From contig CACLTT010000002.1 of assembly GCA_902609885.1 (NCBI GenBank), positions 115,661-179,660 of the forward strand: 64,000 nt of DNA. The letters run 5' to 3'. Each line of letters opens with the position of its first letter. The first letter of the stretch is position 1. Shown in pieces: positions 20,010 to 29,170 of the stretch. The notes below the pieces were generated by a model, which was not told the origin of the DNA, ran no database searches, and worked only from the letters and a program-made list of their open reading frames with translations. The stretch comes from an uncultured Candidatus Hydrogenedens sp. (GTDB lineage Bacteria; Desulfobacterota_D; UBA1144). A program made the translations under genes and the position numbers.

Positions 20010-23000
20010 ATGCCAAAAAGAAATGATATTAAATCTATTTTAATAATAGGTTCTGGGCCAATAATAATAGGCCAGGCTTGTGAATTTGATTACTCTGGAA
20101 CTCAAGCATGTAAAGCTTTAAAAGAAGAAGGCTATAAAGTAATTTTAGTTAATAGCAATCCTGCCACAATAATGACAGACCCAGATTTTTCACATAGGAC
20201 TTATGTTGAGCCGCTGACAACAGAAGTTATAGAGAAAATTATAGTAAATGAAAAACCCGATGCACTTCTTCCTACTATTGGGGGCCAAACTGCTTTAAAC
20301 CTAGCTATGAGTTTAGACGAACTTGGTATTTTAAAGAAGTATAATGTCGAATTAATTGGTGCTAGCGTTGAATCAATCGATAAGGCTGAAAAAAGAGAAA
20401 AATTCAAACAGGCTATGGAAAAGATAGGTCTTAGGGTCCCAAAAAGTATTATAGTTAATAATTTAGAACAAGGTTTGAATGATATTTCTAAAATCGGGTT
20501 TCCTGCAATTCTTCGCCCGTCCTTTACCCTAGGCGGTACTGGTGGAAGTATTTCTTATAATCAAAAAGATTTTGAATCATTATTAAAATCTGCGCTTGAT
20601 TCTTCTCCTGTATCAGAGGTTCAAGTTGATGAATCAATAGTGGGTTGGAAAGAATATGAATTAGAGGTAGTCAGGGATAAAAATGATAATGTAATTATTA
20701 TTTGCTCAATAGAAAATTTTGACCCAATGGGAATCCATACAGGTGATAGTATTACTGTAGCTCCTGCACAAACACTTACTGATAAGCAATATCAAAAACT
20801 AAGGAACTACTCAATAGATATTATTAGGGAAATAGGTGTTGACACAGGAGGCTCAAACATTCAATTCGGTGTTAATCCAGACAACGGAGATGTAGTTGTA
20901 ATAGAAATGAATCCAAGAGTTTCACGGAGCTCTGCTTTGGCATCAAAGGCAACAGGATATCCAATTGCAAAAATTGCTGCAAAACTTGCAATTGGATACA
21001 CACTTGATGAATTACCAAATGATATAACTCGAGATACTCCTGCATCATTTGAACCAACGCTAGATTATGTGGTCGTTAAAATACCAAGGTTTACTTTTGA
21101 AAAATTTCCTCAAACACGACCTGAATTAGGAACACAGATGAAATCTGTTGGAGAGGTTATGTCAATTGGTAGTAATTTTAAAGAGGCTTTGGGGAAAGCC
21201 TTAAGATCACTTGAAACGGATACTTCTGGTTTTGATGATTTTACCATAGATAAAAACTTAGTTTTAGAAACACTGAATTCTAATAATCCTAAGAAGCTTT
21301 GGTTTCTAGCAAATGCTTTCAGGCTAGGTATGTCAGTTGATGAAATTTTTGATATAACAAAAATTGATAGGTGGTTTCTAAATAATATTAAAGAGATTAT
21401 GATTATAGAGAAAGAGCTTGCTGATGAAGAGATTAATGTTGACGGAATATTGAATGCAAAGAAAAATGGAATTTCTGATAAGTTTATAGCTTACTTAAAA
21501 AAATGTGATGAAGATGAAATAAGAGCATTTAGGATGAAAAATAAAATTCAACCCACTTTTAAAATGGTTGATACTTGCGCTGCAGAATTTGAAGCATTTA
21601 CTCCATATTTATATTCCACATATCAGGATGAAGATGAATCAAGTCCTGATAAATTAAAAAAAATAATGATTTTAGGTGGTGGTCCTAATCGAATAGGCCA
21701 AGGAATTGAATTTGATTATTGTTGTGTACATGCATCTTTTGCACTTAAGGAAGATGGATTTCAAACAATTATGGTTAATTGTAATCCTGAGACAGTCAGC
21801 ACTGATTACGATACATCCGATAAACTATATTTTGAACCACTAACGATAGAAGATACTTTATCTATTATAAATAAAGAGAATCCTGATGGTATTATTGTAC
21901 ATTTTGGTGGACAAACTCCACTAAAACTTTCTTTAGATATTGAATCATCTGGTGGAAAAATAATTGGTACCTCACCAGATAGTATAGATTTGGCCGAGGA
22001 TAGAGAAAGATTTAATAAATTGATGAAAGAATTATCTGTGCGTCAGCCAGATTCTGTGATTGCAAAATCTTCTGATGATGCAATTTCAAAGTCATCAAAG
22101 CTAGGATTTCCTATAATTGTGAGGCCCTCATATGTTTTGGGTGGAAGAGCAATGGAAATAGTATATTCTGAGAAAGATTTGGAAAGGTATTTGAATGAGG
22201 CTGTTAAAGTATCAAATGAGAGACCAGTATTGATGGATAGATTTCTCAATGATGCAAAAGAAGTAGATGTTGATGCCATTTCAGATGGAAAAAGAGTAAC
22301 AATTTGTGGAATTTTAGAGCATATTGAAGAAGCAGGTATACATTCAGGTGATAGTACAATGGTTTTACCACCCCATACCCTTTCAAATAGTATTTTAAAT
22401 GAGATAAAGGATAAAACTCGAGATATTGCTCTTAAAATTAAAGTGAAAGGTTTTTTAAATATTCAGTATGCAATAAAGGATGAAAAACTTTACATAATCG
22501 AAGTTAATCCAAGGGCAAGTAGAACAATACCTTTTATTTCTAAGGCAATCGGAGTTCCACTAGCAAAATTATCTGCTAGAATTATGGCAGGCAAGACTTT
22601 AGACGAACTAGAAATGCCTGATGATTTTAAAATTGATCATTACTGTGTAAAAGAATCTGTTTTCCCGTTTATTAAGTTCCCTAATGTAGATACGATTCTA
22701 GGTCCCGAAATGAAATCAACAGGTGAGGTAATGGGAATTGATAAAGATTTAAAAGCAGCATTTGCAAAAGCACAAATCGCAGCAGGTAATAAATTACCTC
22801 TTACAGGAACAGCTTTTATTAGCGTTAAGGATGATGATAAAAGTAAAATAGTTAATGTTGCTAAAAAATTGATTGAATTGGGATTTAATTTGATTACTAC
22901 CGCGGGTACAAATGATTTTCTTAATAAAAATGAACTAAAATCAAATATGGTAAAAAAAGTTAAAGATGGAAGCCCGAATATAATTAATCTTATCAAAGAT

Positions 23001-23195
23001 AATAAAATAGATTTAGTTATTAATACAACTTCAAGCAGTAAAGAAATTATAGAATCATTCTCGATCAGAAGAACTTCTCTTGTTAAACAAATCCCATATT
23101 TTACTACTCTGTCTGGAGCTATAGCTGGAGTGGATGCTATTGAATATATGATTAAAGATGATATTAAAGTAAAACCACTGCAGGATTATTTTTAG
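20010..23195 (+). CDS. carB: Carbamoyl-phosphate synthase large subunit
   Basis: CarB makes carbamoyl phosphate for arginine and pyrimidine synthesis from bicarbonate, two ATP and ammonia supplied by CarA. The 1061-aa protein shows both homologous halves. The first starts '[22 protein letters not shown]' (phosphorylation site for bicarbonate) and the second '[19 protein letters not shown]'. Each half has an ATP-grasp domain ('[11 protein letters not shown]', '[11 protein letters not shown]'), and a C-terminal MGS-like allosteric domain follows from about residue 935. CarA is not adjacent, unlike in many proteobacteria. greA follows after 14 nt, an order I associate with alphaproteobacteria. 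Confidence 0.97.
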   Translation: MPKRNDIKSILIIGSGPIIIGQACEFDYSGTQACKALKEEGYKVILVNSNPATIMTDPDFSHRTYVEPLTTEVIEKIIVNEKPDALLPTIGGQTALNLAMSLDELGILKKYNVELIGASVESIDKAEKREKFKQAMEKIGLRVPKSIIVNNLEQGLNDISKIGFPAILRPSFTLGGTGGSISYNQKDFESLLKSALDSSPVSEVQVDESIVGWKEYELEVVRDKNDNVIIICSIENFDPMGIHTGDSITVAPAQTLTDKQYQKLRNYSIDIIREIGVDTGGSNIQFGVNPDNGDVVVIEMNPRVSRSSALASKATGYPIAKIAAKLAIGYTLDELPNDITRDTPASFEPTLDYVVVKIPRFTFEKFPQTRPELGTQMKSVGEVMSIGSNFKEALGKALRSLETDTSGFDDFTIDKNLVLETLNSNNPKKLWFLANAFRLGMSVDEIFDITKIDRWFLNNIKEIMIIEKELADEEINVDGILNAKKNGISDKFIAYLKKCDEDEIRAFRMKNKIQPTFKMVDTCAAEFEAFTPYLYSTYQDEDESSPDKLKKIMILGGGPNRIGQGIEFDYCCVHASFALKEDGFQTIMVNCNPETVSTDYDTSDKLYFEPLTIEDTLSIINKENPDGIIVHFGGQTPLKLSLDIESSGGKIIGTSPDSIDLAEDRERFNKLMKELSVRQPDSVIAKSSDDAISKSSKLGFPIIVRPSYVLGGRAMEIVYSEKDLERYLNEAVKVSNERPVLMDRFLNDAKEVDVDAISDGKRVTICGILEHIEEAGIHSGDSTMVLPPHTLSNSILNEIKDKTRDIALKIKVKGFLNIQYAIKDEKLYIIEVNPRASRTIPFISKAIGVPLAKLSARIMAGKTLDELEMPDDFKIDHYCVKESVFPFIKFPNVDTILGPEMKSTGEVMGIDKDLKAAFAKAQIAAGNKLPLTGTAFISVKDDDKSKIVNVAKKLIELGFNLITTAGTNDFLNKNELKSNMVKKVKDGSPNIINLIKDNKIDLVINTTSSSKEIIESFSIRRTSLVKQIPYFTTLSGAIAGVDAIEYMIKDDIKVKPLQDYF

Positions 23196-23209
23196 AGGTA
23201 TAATTATTT

Positions 23210-23680
23210 ATGGATAAAATACCAATTTCTTCGAATGGTTTTGAATTTCTTCAAAAAGAACTTAAAAGATTAAAGAATGAAGAAAGACCTAAAATTATTA
23301 AAATGATTGAGTTTGCAAGATCATTAGGTGATCTATCCGAAAATGCAGAATATGAAACTGCCAAAGATAGACAGGCTTTTATAGACAAAAGAATTGGAGA
23401 ATTAGAAACAAAGCTTGCGTCTTGTAATGTTATTGATATAAGTAAAATCACAAATAAATCAAAGATTATTTTTGGTCTATCTTTTGAAATTGAAGATATT
23501 CAAACAGGCGAAATAAAGAAATATCAACTTTTGGGGCCTGAGGAATCAGATCCAGATAAAGGCTCAATTTCTATTGAATCTCCTCTAGGAAGAGGCGTCA
23601 TTGGTAAAATGGAAGGTGATGAGTTTTCTATTAAAACTCCCTCCGGAGTTAAGGAATATTTACTAAATAAAATTTTCTAA
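23210..23680 (+). CDS. greA: Transcription elongation factor GreA
   Basis: GreA rescues backtracked RNA polymerase by stimulating transcript cleavage. The 156-aa sequence has the N-terminal coiled coil with the conserved tip region 'GDLSENAEYETAKDRQAF', which carries the catalytic acidic residues. The C-terminal FKBP-like domain includes 'SPLGRGVIGKMEGDEFSI'. Length is standard. The stop overlaps the lspA start (TAATG). Confidence 0.97.
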   Translation: MDKIPISSNGFEFLQKELKRLKNEERPKIIKMIEFARSLGDLSENAEYETAKDRQAFIDKRIGELETKLASCNVIDISKITNKSKIIFGLSFEIEDIQTGEIKKYQLLGPEESDPDKGSISIESPLGRGVIGKMEGDEFSIKTPSGVKEYLLNKIF

Positions 23681-24141
23681 TGAAGTTTTTTTTTATTTCA
23701 TTTCTTTTTTTTGCGCTTGATACAGTATCTAAATATATTGTTAATTTAAAACTCTCGATTGGTGATAAAATAGAAATTACTTCTTTTTTTAATATAGTGA
23801 ATTATAAAAATACAGGTTTTATTTTTGGTATTTTTTCTGAAATTCCCTACATGCTATATTTAATTATAAACATTTTTTTATTCATTATAGTTTTGTATAT
23901 TTTGCTCAAACTTTATTTTGAAAATAGCAGATTACTTATGCCTTTGTCATTGATTACTGGTGGGGGCATTGGAAATTTAATTGAAAGATTTTTTTATCAT
24001 GGTGTTACAGACTTTATAGACATATATTATAAATTTTATCATTGGCCAGCTTTTAATTTTGCAGATCTATTTATTTCATCTGGTATTATTATTTTTATTT
24101 TATTAAATGTTACGGAGAATAGGAATTGTTCACAGGCATAG
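23680..24141 (+). CDS. lspA: Lipoprotein signal peptidase LspA
   Basis: LspA cleaves the signal peptide of prolipoproteins after diacylglyceryl modification in the inner membrane. The 153-aa protein has four hydrophobic segments and the family blocks 'NYKNTGFIFGIF', 'GGGIGNLIERF', 'GVTDFIDIYY' and 'FNFADLFISSGII'. The last two contain the catalytic aspartates. It overlaps both greA (1 nt) and ribE (16 nt). Several lipoproteins in the window (for example at 38151 and 47538) are plausible substrates. Confidence 0.95.
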   Translation: MKFFFISFLFFALDTVSKYIVNLKLSIGDKIEITSFFNIVNYKNTGFIFGIFSEIPYMLYLIINIFLFIIVLYILLKLYFENSRLLMPLSLITGGGIGNLIERFFYHGVTDFIDIYYKFYHWPAFNFADLFISSGIIIFILLNVTENRNCSQA

Positions 24142-24719
24142 TAGAAGAAATTGGAACTTTAAGTAAGATTGAAAATATTAATTCGGGTGAAAAATTAATT
24201 ACTATTAAATGTAAAAAAATTCTTAAACCAAAATTAAAATTGGGTGACTCAATATCTATTAACGGAACATGTTTAACAGTTACTAAACTAGGCAAAACCT
24301 TTTTTAGTATTTTGACCTCGCTAGAAACCTTATCAAAAACTAACCTCGGCGAAAGAAAGGTTGGAGATATAATTAATCTTGAAAGGGCGATGAAAGCAAA
24401 TAGTAGATTCGGCGGCCATATTGTTAGTGGCCATATTGATAGTATTGGGGAGATTCTATCTGCAAAAAAATCAGGTAAATCTACTGAGTATTGGTTTAAA
24501 ATTAAATCAAAATATAAGAAATATTTAATTGATAAAGGTTCTATTTGTATAGATGGAATTAGCTTGACGGTGAATGAAGTTAAGAAAAATACTTTTTCAG
24601 TTAATATTATTCCACACACTGATTCTGAAACCAATTCTAAAGCTTGGAAAAGAAACCAAAAAGTAAATTTAGAATTTGACCAAGTAGCTAAGTATCTAGA
24701 AAGATTGGTGAAAAGTTGA
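24126..24719 (+). CDS. ribE: Riboflavin synthase alpha chain
   Basis: This enzyme dismutates two 6,7-dimethyl-8-ribityllumazine molecules to riboflavin. The 197-aa protein is the usual tandem of two lumazine-binding beta-barrels. The first opens with the invariant MFTGIVEEIG and the second around 'GGHIVSGHIDSIG'. Translation must start at TTG 24126 to give that conserved N-terminus. It lies inside the lspA 3' end and its stop overlaps the aroK start (TTGA), so this is a tightly coupled operon. Other rib genes are not in the window. Confidence 0.96.
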   Translation: MFTGIVEEIGTLSKIENINSGEKLITIKCKKILKPKLKLGDSISINGTCLTVTKLGKTFFSILTSLETLSKTNLGERKVGDIINLERAMKANSRFGGHIVSGHIDSIGEILSAKKSGKSTEYWFKIKSKYKKYLIDKGSICIDGISLTVNEVKKNTFSVNIIPHTDSETNSKAWKRNQKVNLEFDQVAKYLERLVKS

Positions 24720-25216
24720 AAAGTATTTTTTTAGTTGGTTTTATGGGTGCAGGAAAAACTACTGTTGGTATAGAACTAGCTAAAAAATTAAGTTATAAAC
24801 TCATAGATACTGATCAGTCTATAGAAAATGATCAATCAAGGAAAATTAAAGATATTTTTTCTGAAGATGGTGAACCTTTTTTTAGGAATTTAGAAACTCT
24901 TAAATTAAAACAATTAATTAACGAGGAAAACGCCATCATTTCCACAGGTGGTGGAATAATTCTCAAGGATGAAAACAGATCAATTCTCAATGATCTTTTT
25001 ACAATATACCTCAAAGCAGATTTTGAAAATATCTTTAATCGTATTAAGCAAGATACCTCTAGACCATTACTACTAACCGATGATCCATATAATACTGCGA
25101 AAGATATTTTTAAATCACGCCAAAACATTTATGAGTCTTTTAAAGTACATGTTTGTACGGACAACATGTCCCCACAGCAAGTTGTTAATGAAATAATCGA
25201 TTTATATAATGCATAA
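24716..25216 (+). CDS. aroK: Shikimate kinase
   Basis: AroK phosphorylates shikimate in the pathway to chorismate. The 166-aa P-loop kinase shows Walker A 'GFMGAGKTTVG', the shikimate-binding 'LIDTDQSIE' and 'FFRNLE', and the 'ISTGGGIIL' loop. The start is TTG 24716, embedded in the ribE stop. The usual partner aroB does not follow; instead queG overlaps its end by 8 nt. Confidence 0.95.
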   Translation: MKSIFLVGFMGAGKTTVGIELAKKLSYKLIDTDQSIENDQSRKIKDIFSEDGEPFFRNLETLKLKQLINEENAIISTGGGIILKDENRSILNDLFTIYLKADFENIFNRIKQDTSRPLLLTDDPYNTAKDIFKSRQNIYESFKVHVCTDNMSPQQVVNEIIDLYNA

Positions 25217-26246
25217 TTCAAATTTATCCGATTCTATCAAAGACTTATTTAAATCAAAAGGTATTGATTTAGTAGGATTTTCAAAAATCCAGAACATTAA
25301 AGATTTTGACTATATGAATGATTGGTTAAGAAATGGATTTCATGCTGAAATGAAGTATCTAGAGAACCCAAAAAGACAAGAGCCTGCCTCGTCGATTGAT
25401 TCATCATATGTAAGCGTAATATCATGTGCAATAAATTATAATTTATTTGATATCAGAGAAAATTCTTTGAATTCAAAAAAAAATAATATGGCTTGGATCG
25501 CAAGATATGCTGTAATCGATGACTATCATAAAATTTTAAAAAAATTAATAGATAATCTTATGCAAGAAGTATTAAAAATACATAAACTTAATTATAAAGT
25601 TTATATTGATACGGGCCCACTTCTTGAACGTGCTTACTCAAAATATGCCGGAATAGGTTGGGTAGGAAAGAATTCTTGTATTATCAATAAAGAGCTAGGA
25701 TCTTTTTTCTTTTTATCTGAAATATTAATTGATAAGCCTTTAATTTATGACAACCCAGTCAGAGAAATGTGTGGAACTTGTACAAAATGTATAGACAGCT
25801 GTCCTACAAATGCAATTGTCAAAGATAAGCAAATTGATTCTAATAAATGCATATCTTACCTGACTATTGAGAATAAAAATATTATAGATAATGATCTTGC
25901 TTCACAAATTTCAAATAATGTTTATGGTTGTGATATATGTCAGGAAGTTTGTCCATGGAATAGAAAGGTTAAAATAAAAGAAAATTTTAATTGGAATATT
26001 AGGAATTATTTTATCTCACCTGATCTAAACGAATTACTAGACTTAATAGAAAATAATTGGGAAGAAATTAAGATAAATAGCCCTTTAAAAAGAGCAAAGA
26101 AACAGGGGCTAATTAGAAATATTTTGCTTGCTATGGCTAATACTAAAGATAAAAAATATATCAAAAGAATTAAATATTATCTAACTAATGAAAATCAGGT
26201 ACTAGCAACAACAGCAAAACAAGCTATATTTATAATTGATAAATAG
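25209..26246 (+). CDS. queG: Epoxyqueuosine reductase QueG
   Basis: QueG performs the last step of queuosine synthesis, reducing epoxyqueuosine at position 34 of GUN tRNAs. It is an iron-sulfur and cobalamin enzyme. The 345-aa protein carries two 4Fe-4S motifs, 'CGTCTKCIDSCPTNAI' and 'CDICQEVCPWN', plus the family blocks 'YIDTGPLLERAYS' and 'GIGWVGKNSCII'. Its need for cobalamin fits the B12-dependent ethylmalonyl-CoA mutase encoded at 38.8 kb. It ends the overlapping greA-lspA-ribE-aroK-queG run. Confidence 0.95.
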   Translation: MHNSNLSDSIKDLFKSKGIDLVGFSKIQNIKDFDYMNDWLRNGFHAEMKYLENPKRQEPASSIDSSYVSVISCAINYNLFDIRENSLNSKKNNMAWIARYAVIDDYHKILKKLIDNLMQEVLKIHKLNYKVYIDTGPLLERAYSKYAGIGWVGKNSCIINKELGSFFFLSEILIDKPLIYDNPVREMCGTCTKCIDSCPTNAIVKDKQIDSNKCISYLTIENKNIIDNDLASQISNNVYGCDICQEVCPWNRKVKIKENFNWNIRNYFISPDLNELLDLIENNWEEIKINSPLKRAKKQGLIRNILLAMANTKDKKYIKRIKYYLTNENQVLATTAKQAIFIIDK

Positions 26247-26280
26247 TTTTAATTAATTTCTAATTTTAGGGAGAGTTGTT

Positions 26281-26799
26281 ATGAGTAATGAAAGAGAAGG
26301 TGCAGTAACTTTAAAAGGCAATCCCATAACTCTTGTGGGACCAGAATTAAAAGTCGGCGACAAAGCCCCTGATTTCGTCTGTAATCAAGGCCTTATGCCA
26401 GAAGTTGGACTCGCTGATATGGGAGAGTCGATAAAAGTTTTTAATGTTATTTTGTCTGTTGATACGCCTGTATGTTCTGCACAAACAAGGAAGTTTAATG
26501 AGGCTGCTGCAGAGTTTTCTGGAAATTTAAAGATTTATACTGTTAGTGCTGACTTGCCATTTGCCCAAAAAAGATTTTGTGGAGCTGAAGGGATAGATAA
26601 AGTTGAAAATATCTCTGATTATTTGGGAAACAGTTTTGGTGAAGCTTATGGAATTTTAATCAAGGACAAAGGTCTTCTCGCAAGGGCAATCTTTGTTGCA
26701 GATAAAGATAACACTCTAAAGCATGTTGAGTATGTTTCGGAAATTTCAGAAGAGCCTAATTATGAAACAGCGTTAAGCGTTATCAAGGACTTATTATAG
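26281..26799 (+). CDS. tpx: Thiol peroxidase Tpx
   Basis: Tpx is an atypical 2-Cys peroxiredoxin reducing organic hydroperoxides with thioredoxin. The 172-aa protein has 'VTLKGNPITLVGPELKVG' at the N-terminus, the peroxidatic cysteine in 'DTPVCSAQTRKF' and the resolving cysteine in 'AQKRFCGAEG'. It is preceded by a good Shine-Dalgarno (AGGGAGAG) and a 34-nt gap after queG, so it may start its own unit. Its codon use looks less AT-biased than neighbours, consistent with high expression. The thioredoxin reductase at 56 kb could supply the reductant pathway. Confidence 0.96.
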   Translation: MSNEREGAVTLKGNPITLVGPELKVGDKAPDFVCNQGLMPEVGLADMGESIKVFNVILSVDTPVCSAQTRKFNEAAAEFSGNLKIYTVSADLPFAQKRFCGAEGIDKVENISDYLGNSFGEAYGILIKDKGLLARAIFVADKDNTLKHVEYVSEISEEPNYETALSVIKDLL

Positions 26800-26801
26800 T
26801 T

Positions 26802-27104
26802 ATGGCAATAACCAAAGAAAAAGTACTTGAAGCTTTATCTCACGTTTACGATCCAGAGATACCGATTGATATTGTTAATTTAGGATTAGTATATGATGTA
26901 GAAATTGATGGCGATATAGTGAATTTAAAAATGACTATGACATCACCTGGCTGTCCTTCAGCTCGTGAAATAATCCTTGAGTCTCAAACTCTTGTAAGTG
27001 AACTTGAGGAAGTTAAAGAGGCAAATGTTGAAGTGGTATGGGACCCACCGTGGACACCAGAAAAAATGAGCGATGAAGCCCGTGCAAGTATGGGAATTGA
27101 TTAA
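26802..27104 (+). CDS. MIP18/DUF59 family iron-sulfur assembly factor (SufT-like)
   Basis: This 100-aa protein contains the DUF59 core: 'VYDPEIPIDIVNLGLVYDV' and the conserved cysteine in 'MTSPGCPSAREI', ending with 'WDPPWTPEKMSDEAR'. Such proteins (SufT, PaaD-like, CIA2) help mature Fe-S proteins. No suf genes are adjacent. It sits between two peroxiredoxin genes, 2 nt after tpx and 1 nt overlapping bcp, which suggests a redox or Fe-S protection unit. SufT-like is my best guess; PaaD is less likely without paa genes. Confidence 0.85.
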   Translation: MAITKEKVLEALSHVYDPEIPIDIVNLGLVYDVEIDGDIVNLKMTMTSPGCPSAREIILESQTLVSELEEVKEANVEVVWDPPWTPEKMSDEARASMGID

Positions 27105-27547
27105 TGGCTAAATTGCTTGAAGGGAAAAAAGCACCATCTTTTGAATATACCAATCTAAGGGGCAAAAAAATATTTTTAAATGATTTTTTGGGCTCTAAGG
27201 TTTTGATTTATTTTTATCCAAGAGATAATACTCCTGGTTGTACAAAACAAGCATGTTCCTTAAGAGATTCAATGAATTTACTCAAAAAGATGAATATTAA
27301 AGTGATTGGAGTTAGTAAAGATTCTGAAAAATCTCACAACAATTTTACATCAAAATATGATTTAAACTTCGACTTAGTTTCAGACGAAAGTAAAAAAATA
27401 ATTAAATTGTATGGGGTTCTTAATGAAAAAGGCTCAGCTTCAAGAAAAAGTTTTTTACTAGATGAGAAACATACAATTTTAAAAATTTGGGATAAAGTTA
27501 AGACTGCTGAGCATGCTGAAGAAGTTCTAGAATTTTTAAACAGTTAA
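27104..27547 (+). CDS. bcp: Bacterioferritin comigratory protein-type peroxiredoxin
   Basis: Bcp (PrxQ) reduces hydrogen peroxide and lipid hydroperoxides with thioredoxin. The 147-aa protein shows the signature 'FYPRDNTPGCTKQACSLRD', with peroxidatic and resolving cysteines five residues apart. 'VIGVSKDSEKSHNNF' follows, typical of the family. It overlaps the preceding DUF59 gene by one base, and bioD follows after 1 nt, so the four genes tpx to bioD are very likely one transcript. Confidence 0.95.
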   Translation: MAKLLEGKKAPSFEYTNLRGKKIFLNDFLGSKVLIYFYPRDNTPGCTKQACSLRDSMNLLKKMNIKVIGVSKDSEKSHNNFTSKYDLNFDLVSDESKKIIKLYGVLNEKGSASRKSFLLDEKHTILKIWDKVKTAEHAEEVLEFLNS

Positions 27548-27548
27548 T

Positions 27549-28286
27549 ATGATTATTTATATAACTGCAAATGATACTGAAATCGGGAAAACTTTTGTTA
27601 CTTCTTTAATTCTAAATTCTTTATCAAAAAAAAATAAGTTTTCGAAAATCGCTATGATAAAACCAATTGAATCAGGTGTAAAAAACTATAAGGATTCAGA
27701 TCTAGGAGCAATTAATCATAATAATAAAAATTTAAAAAATATAGATTATTTTAATTTTTATTCATTTAAAGAACCTATATCTCCTTATACAGCTAGCCTT
27801 ATAGAAAATAAAAAGGTTAATTACAAAAGTTTAATAAAAAAAATTAACTTAATTAATCAGGATTACGATATAACCATTGTTGAAGGAGCGGGGGGCTTGA
27901 TGGTGCCAATAACAAGTAGCAAAAAGATTATTGATATGATAAAAGATCTAAATTCAAACTGCTACCTTGTAGTGAATCCAAATCTAGGAACTATAAATCA
28001 CACATGCTTATCTATTCAGTCAATTAAAGAATATAATATTAAATTTAAAGGCATAATTATTAATAGTTACCCTAATAGCCCTGGAATTTCTGAAATATAT
28101 AATCCAATATTTTTTTCAAACAATAAAATCAAAATTCATGGCGTTATCCCAAGCATTAAAAAAAGCGAAATAAAAAAGCTTTATCTTAAATCGAGCAGTT
28201 GTTTATCGAAGGATTTAGGTGGAAAATTTTTAGAAGATAATTTTATAAAATCTTGTAAAAAGCTTTTTAAAGAAAGACATTTATAG
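27549..28286 (+). CDS. bioD: Dethiobiotin synthetase BioD
   Basis: BioD closes the ureido ring of dethiobiotin from DAPA, CO2 and ATP. The 245-aa protein carries a modified P-loop 'TANDTEIGKTFVTS', 'IKPIESG', and the 'VEGAGGLMVPI' substrate and nucleotide loop. It is separated from other biotin genes. The last gene before the ACIII operon, it has no clear terminator after it, so some read-through into actA is possible. Confidence 0.93.
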   Translation: MIIYITANDTEIGKTFVTSLILNSLSKKNKFSKIAMIKPIESGVKNYKDSDLGAINHNNKNLKNIDYFNFYSFKEPISPYTASLIENKKVNYKSLIKKINLINQDYDITIVEGAGGLMVPITSSKKIIDMIKDLNSNCYLVVNPNLGTINHTCLSIQSIKEYNIKFKGIIINSYPNSPGISEIYNPIFFSNNKIKIHGVIPSIKKSEIKKLYLKSSSCLSKDLGGKFLEDNFIKSCKKLFKERHL

Positions 28287-28291
28287 GCAGT

Positions 28292-28319
28292 TTGACTGCA
28301 TATTTTGCTATGATATTAT
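28292..28319 (+). promoter_or_regulatory. Sigma70-like promoter of the ACIII operon
   Basis: TTGACT and TATTAT lie 16 nt apart in the 82-nt gap after bioD. The -35 matches the consensus in 5 of 6 positions and the -10 in 5 of 6. It is one of the best promoter matches in the window and would give a leader of about 43 nt before the TTG start of actA. Confidence 0.6.
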
Positions 28320-28368
28320 TATTCTGACCCGTGTAAAGTCGCAAAAAAAACAAGGGATATTTAGAGAG

Positions 28369-29157
28369 TTGTCAAAGAAATTAATCTTAATTACACTTGG
28401 TACGTTTATAGCTACGCTTGTGATAGTTTATTTTGGTTTTATTAAGGAATATGAACCACATCAACCTATAGCTTTTAGCCATAAAATTCATTCGGGCGTG
28501 AACAATATTCCATGTACATATTGTCATTCCTATGTTGCTAAGTCATCTCAGCCAGGAATTCCCTCAGTCCAGCAATGTATGGGCTGTCATACTTATGTTA
28601 ATGCAAAGTATGACTCCAATGATCCTGATAGAATGTATGAGTATAATGGAGAACAAATTGATCCAAATAATTATCTTTATGATGGCAGAAAAAGAATAGT
28701 ATTTGAAAATGAAATAAAAAAACTAACAGGTTATTGGGATAGAAAAGAGCCTATTGTATGGGTCAATTATCACTATGTTGCCGAGCATGCTAAATTTCCT
28801 CATAAACCACATATTAGATATGGGCTTGAGTGTACGACCTGTCATGGAAATGTTGAAAACATTGATCAACCTAGACCTATTGTTAAAATGCAAATGGGAT
28901 GGTGTATAAGTTGCCATGAAGAAAAATTAGATATTAACTTTAAAAAAATTGCTGAGAAACACCCTGGTATGGAAGACCTATCAGATTTTGATAAAAGAAT
29001 TATGTCATACACTGGAAGGATTAGAGCAGATAAACTATATAAAAATTATGATCATCAGCTCGGTGATAAGCACACTGATGAAGACGGAGCGCCTAAGCTA
29101 ATAAATATTAATCAGGAGGTAGCATGGCTAAAAGACTGTGGAACATGTCATTATTAG
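28369..29157 (+). CDS. actA: Alternative Complex III pentaheme cytochrome c subunit ActA
   Basis: ActA is the multiheme c-type cytochrome of ACIII, a membrane quinol:electron-acceptor oxidoreductase. The 262-aa protein has an N-terminal membrane anchor (about residues 5-24) and exactly five CxxCH haem motifs: CTYCH, CMGCH, CTTCH, CISCH and CGTCH. 'QPIAFSHKIHSG' supplies a likely distal His ligand. Translation starts at TTG 28369, preceded by an AGAGAG stretch. It is the first gene of a complete actABCDEF operon and faces the periplasm. Confidence 0.95.
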   Translation: MSKKLILITLGTFIATLVIVYFGFIKEYEPHQPIAFSHKIHSGVNNIPCTYCHSYVAKSSQPGIPSVQQCMGCHTYVNAKYDSNDPDRMYEYNGEQIDPNNYLYDGRKRIVFENEIKKLTGYWDRKEPIVWVNYHYVAEHAKFPHKPHIRYGLECTTCHGNVENIDQPRPIVKMQMGWCISCHEEKLDINFKKIAEKHPGMEDLSDFDKRIMSYTGRIRADKLYKNYDHQLGDKHTDEDGAPKLININQEVAWLKDCGTCHY

Positions 29158-29170
29158 TTATTAATTCATA

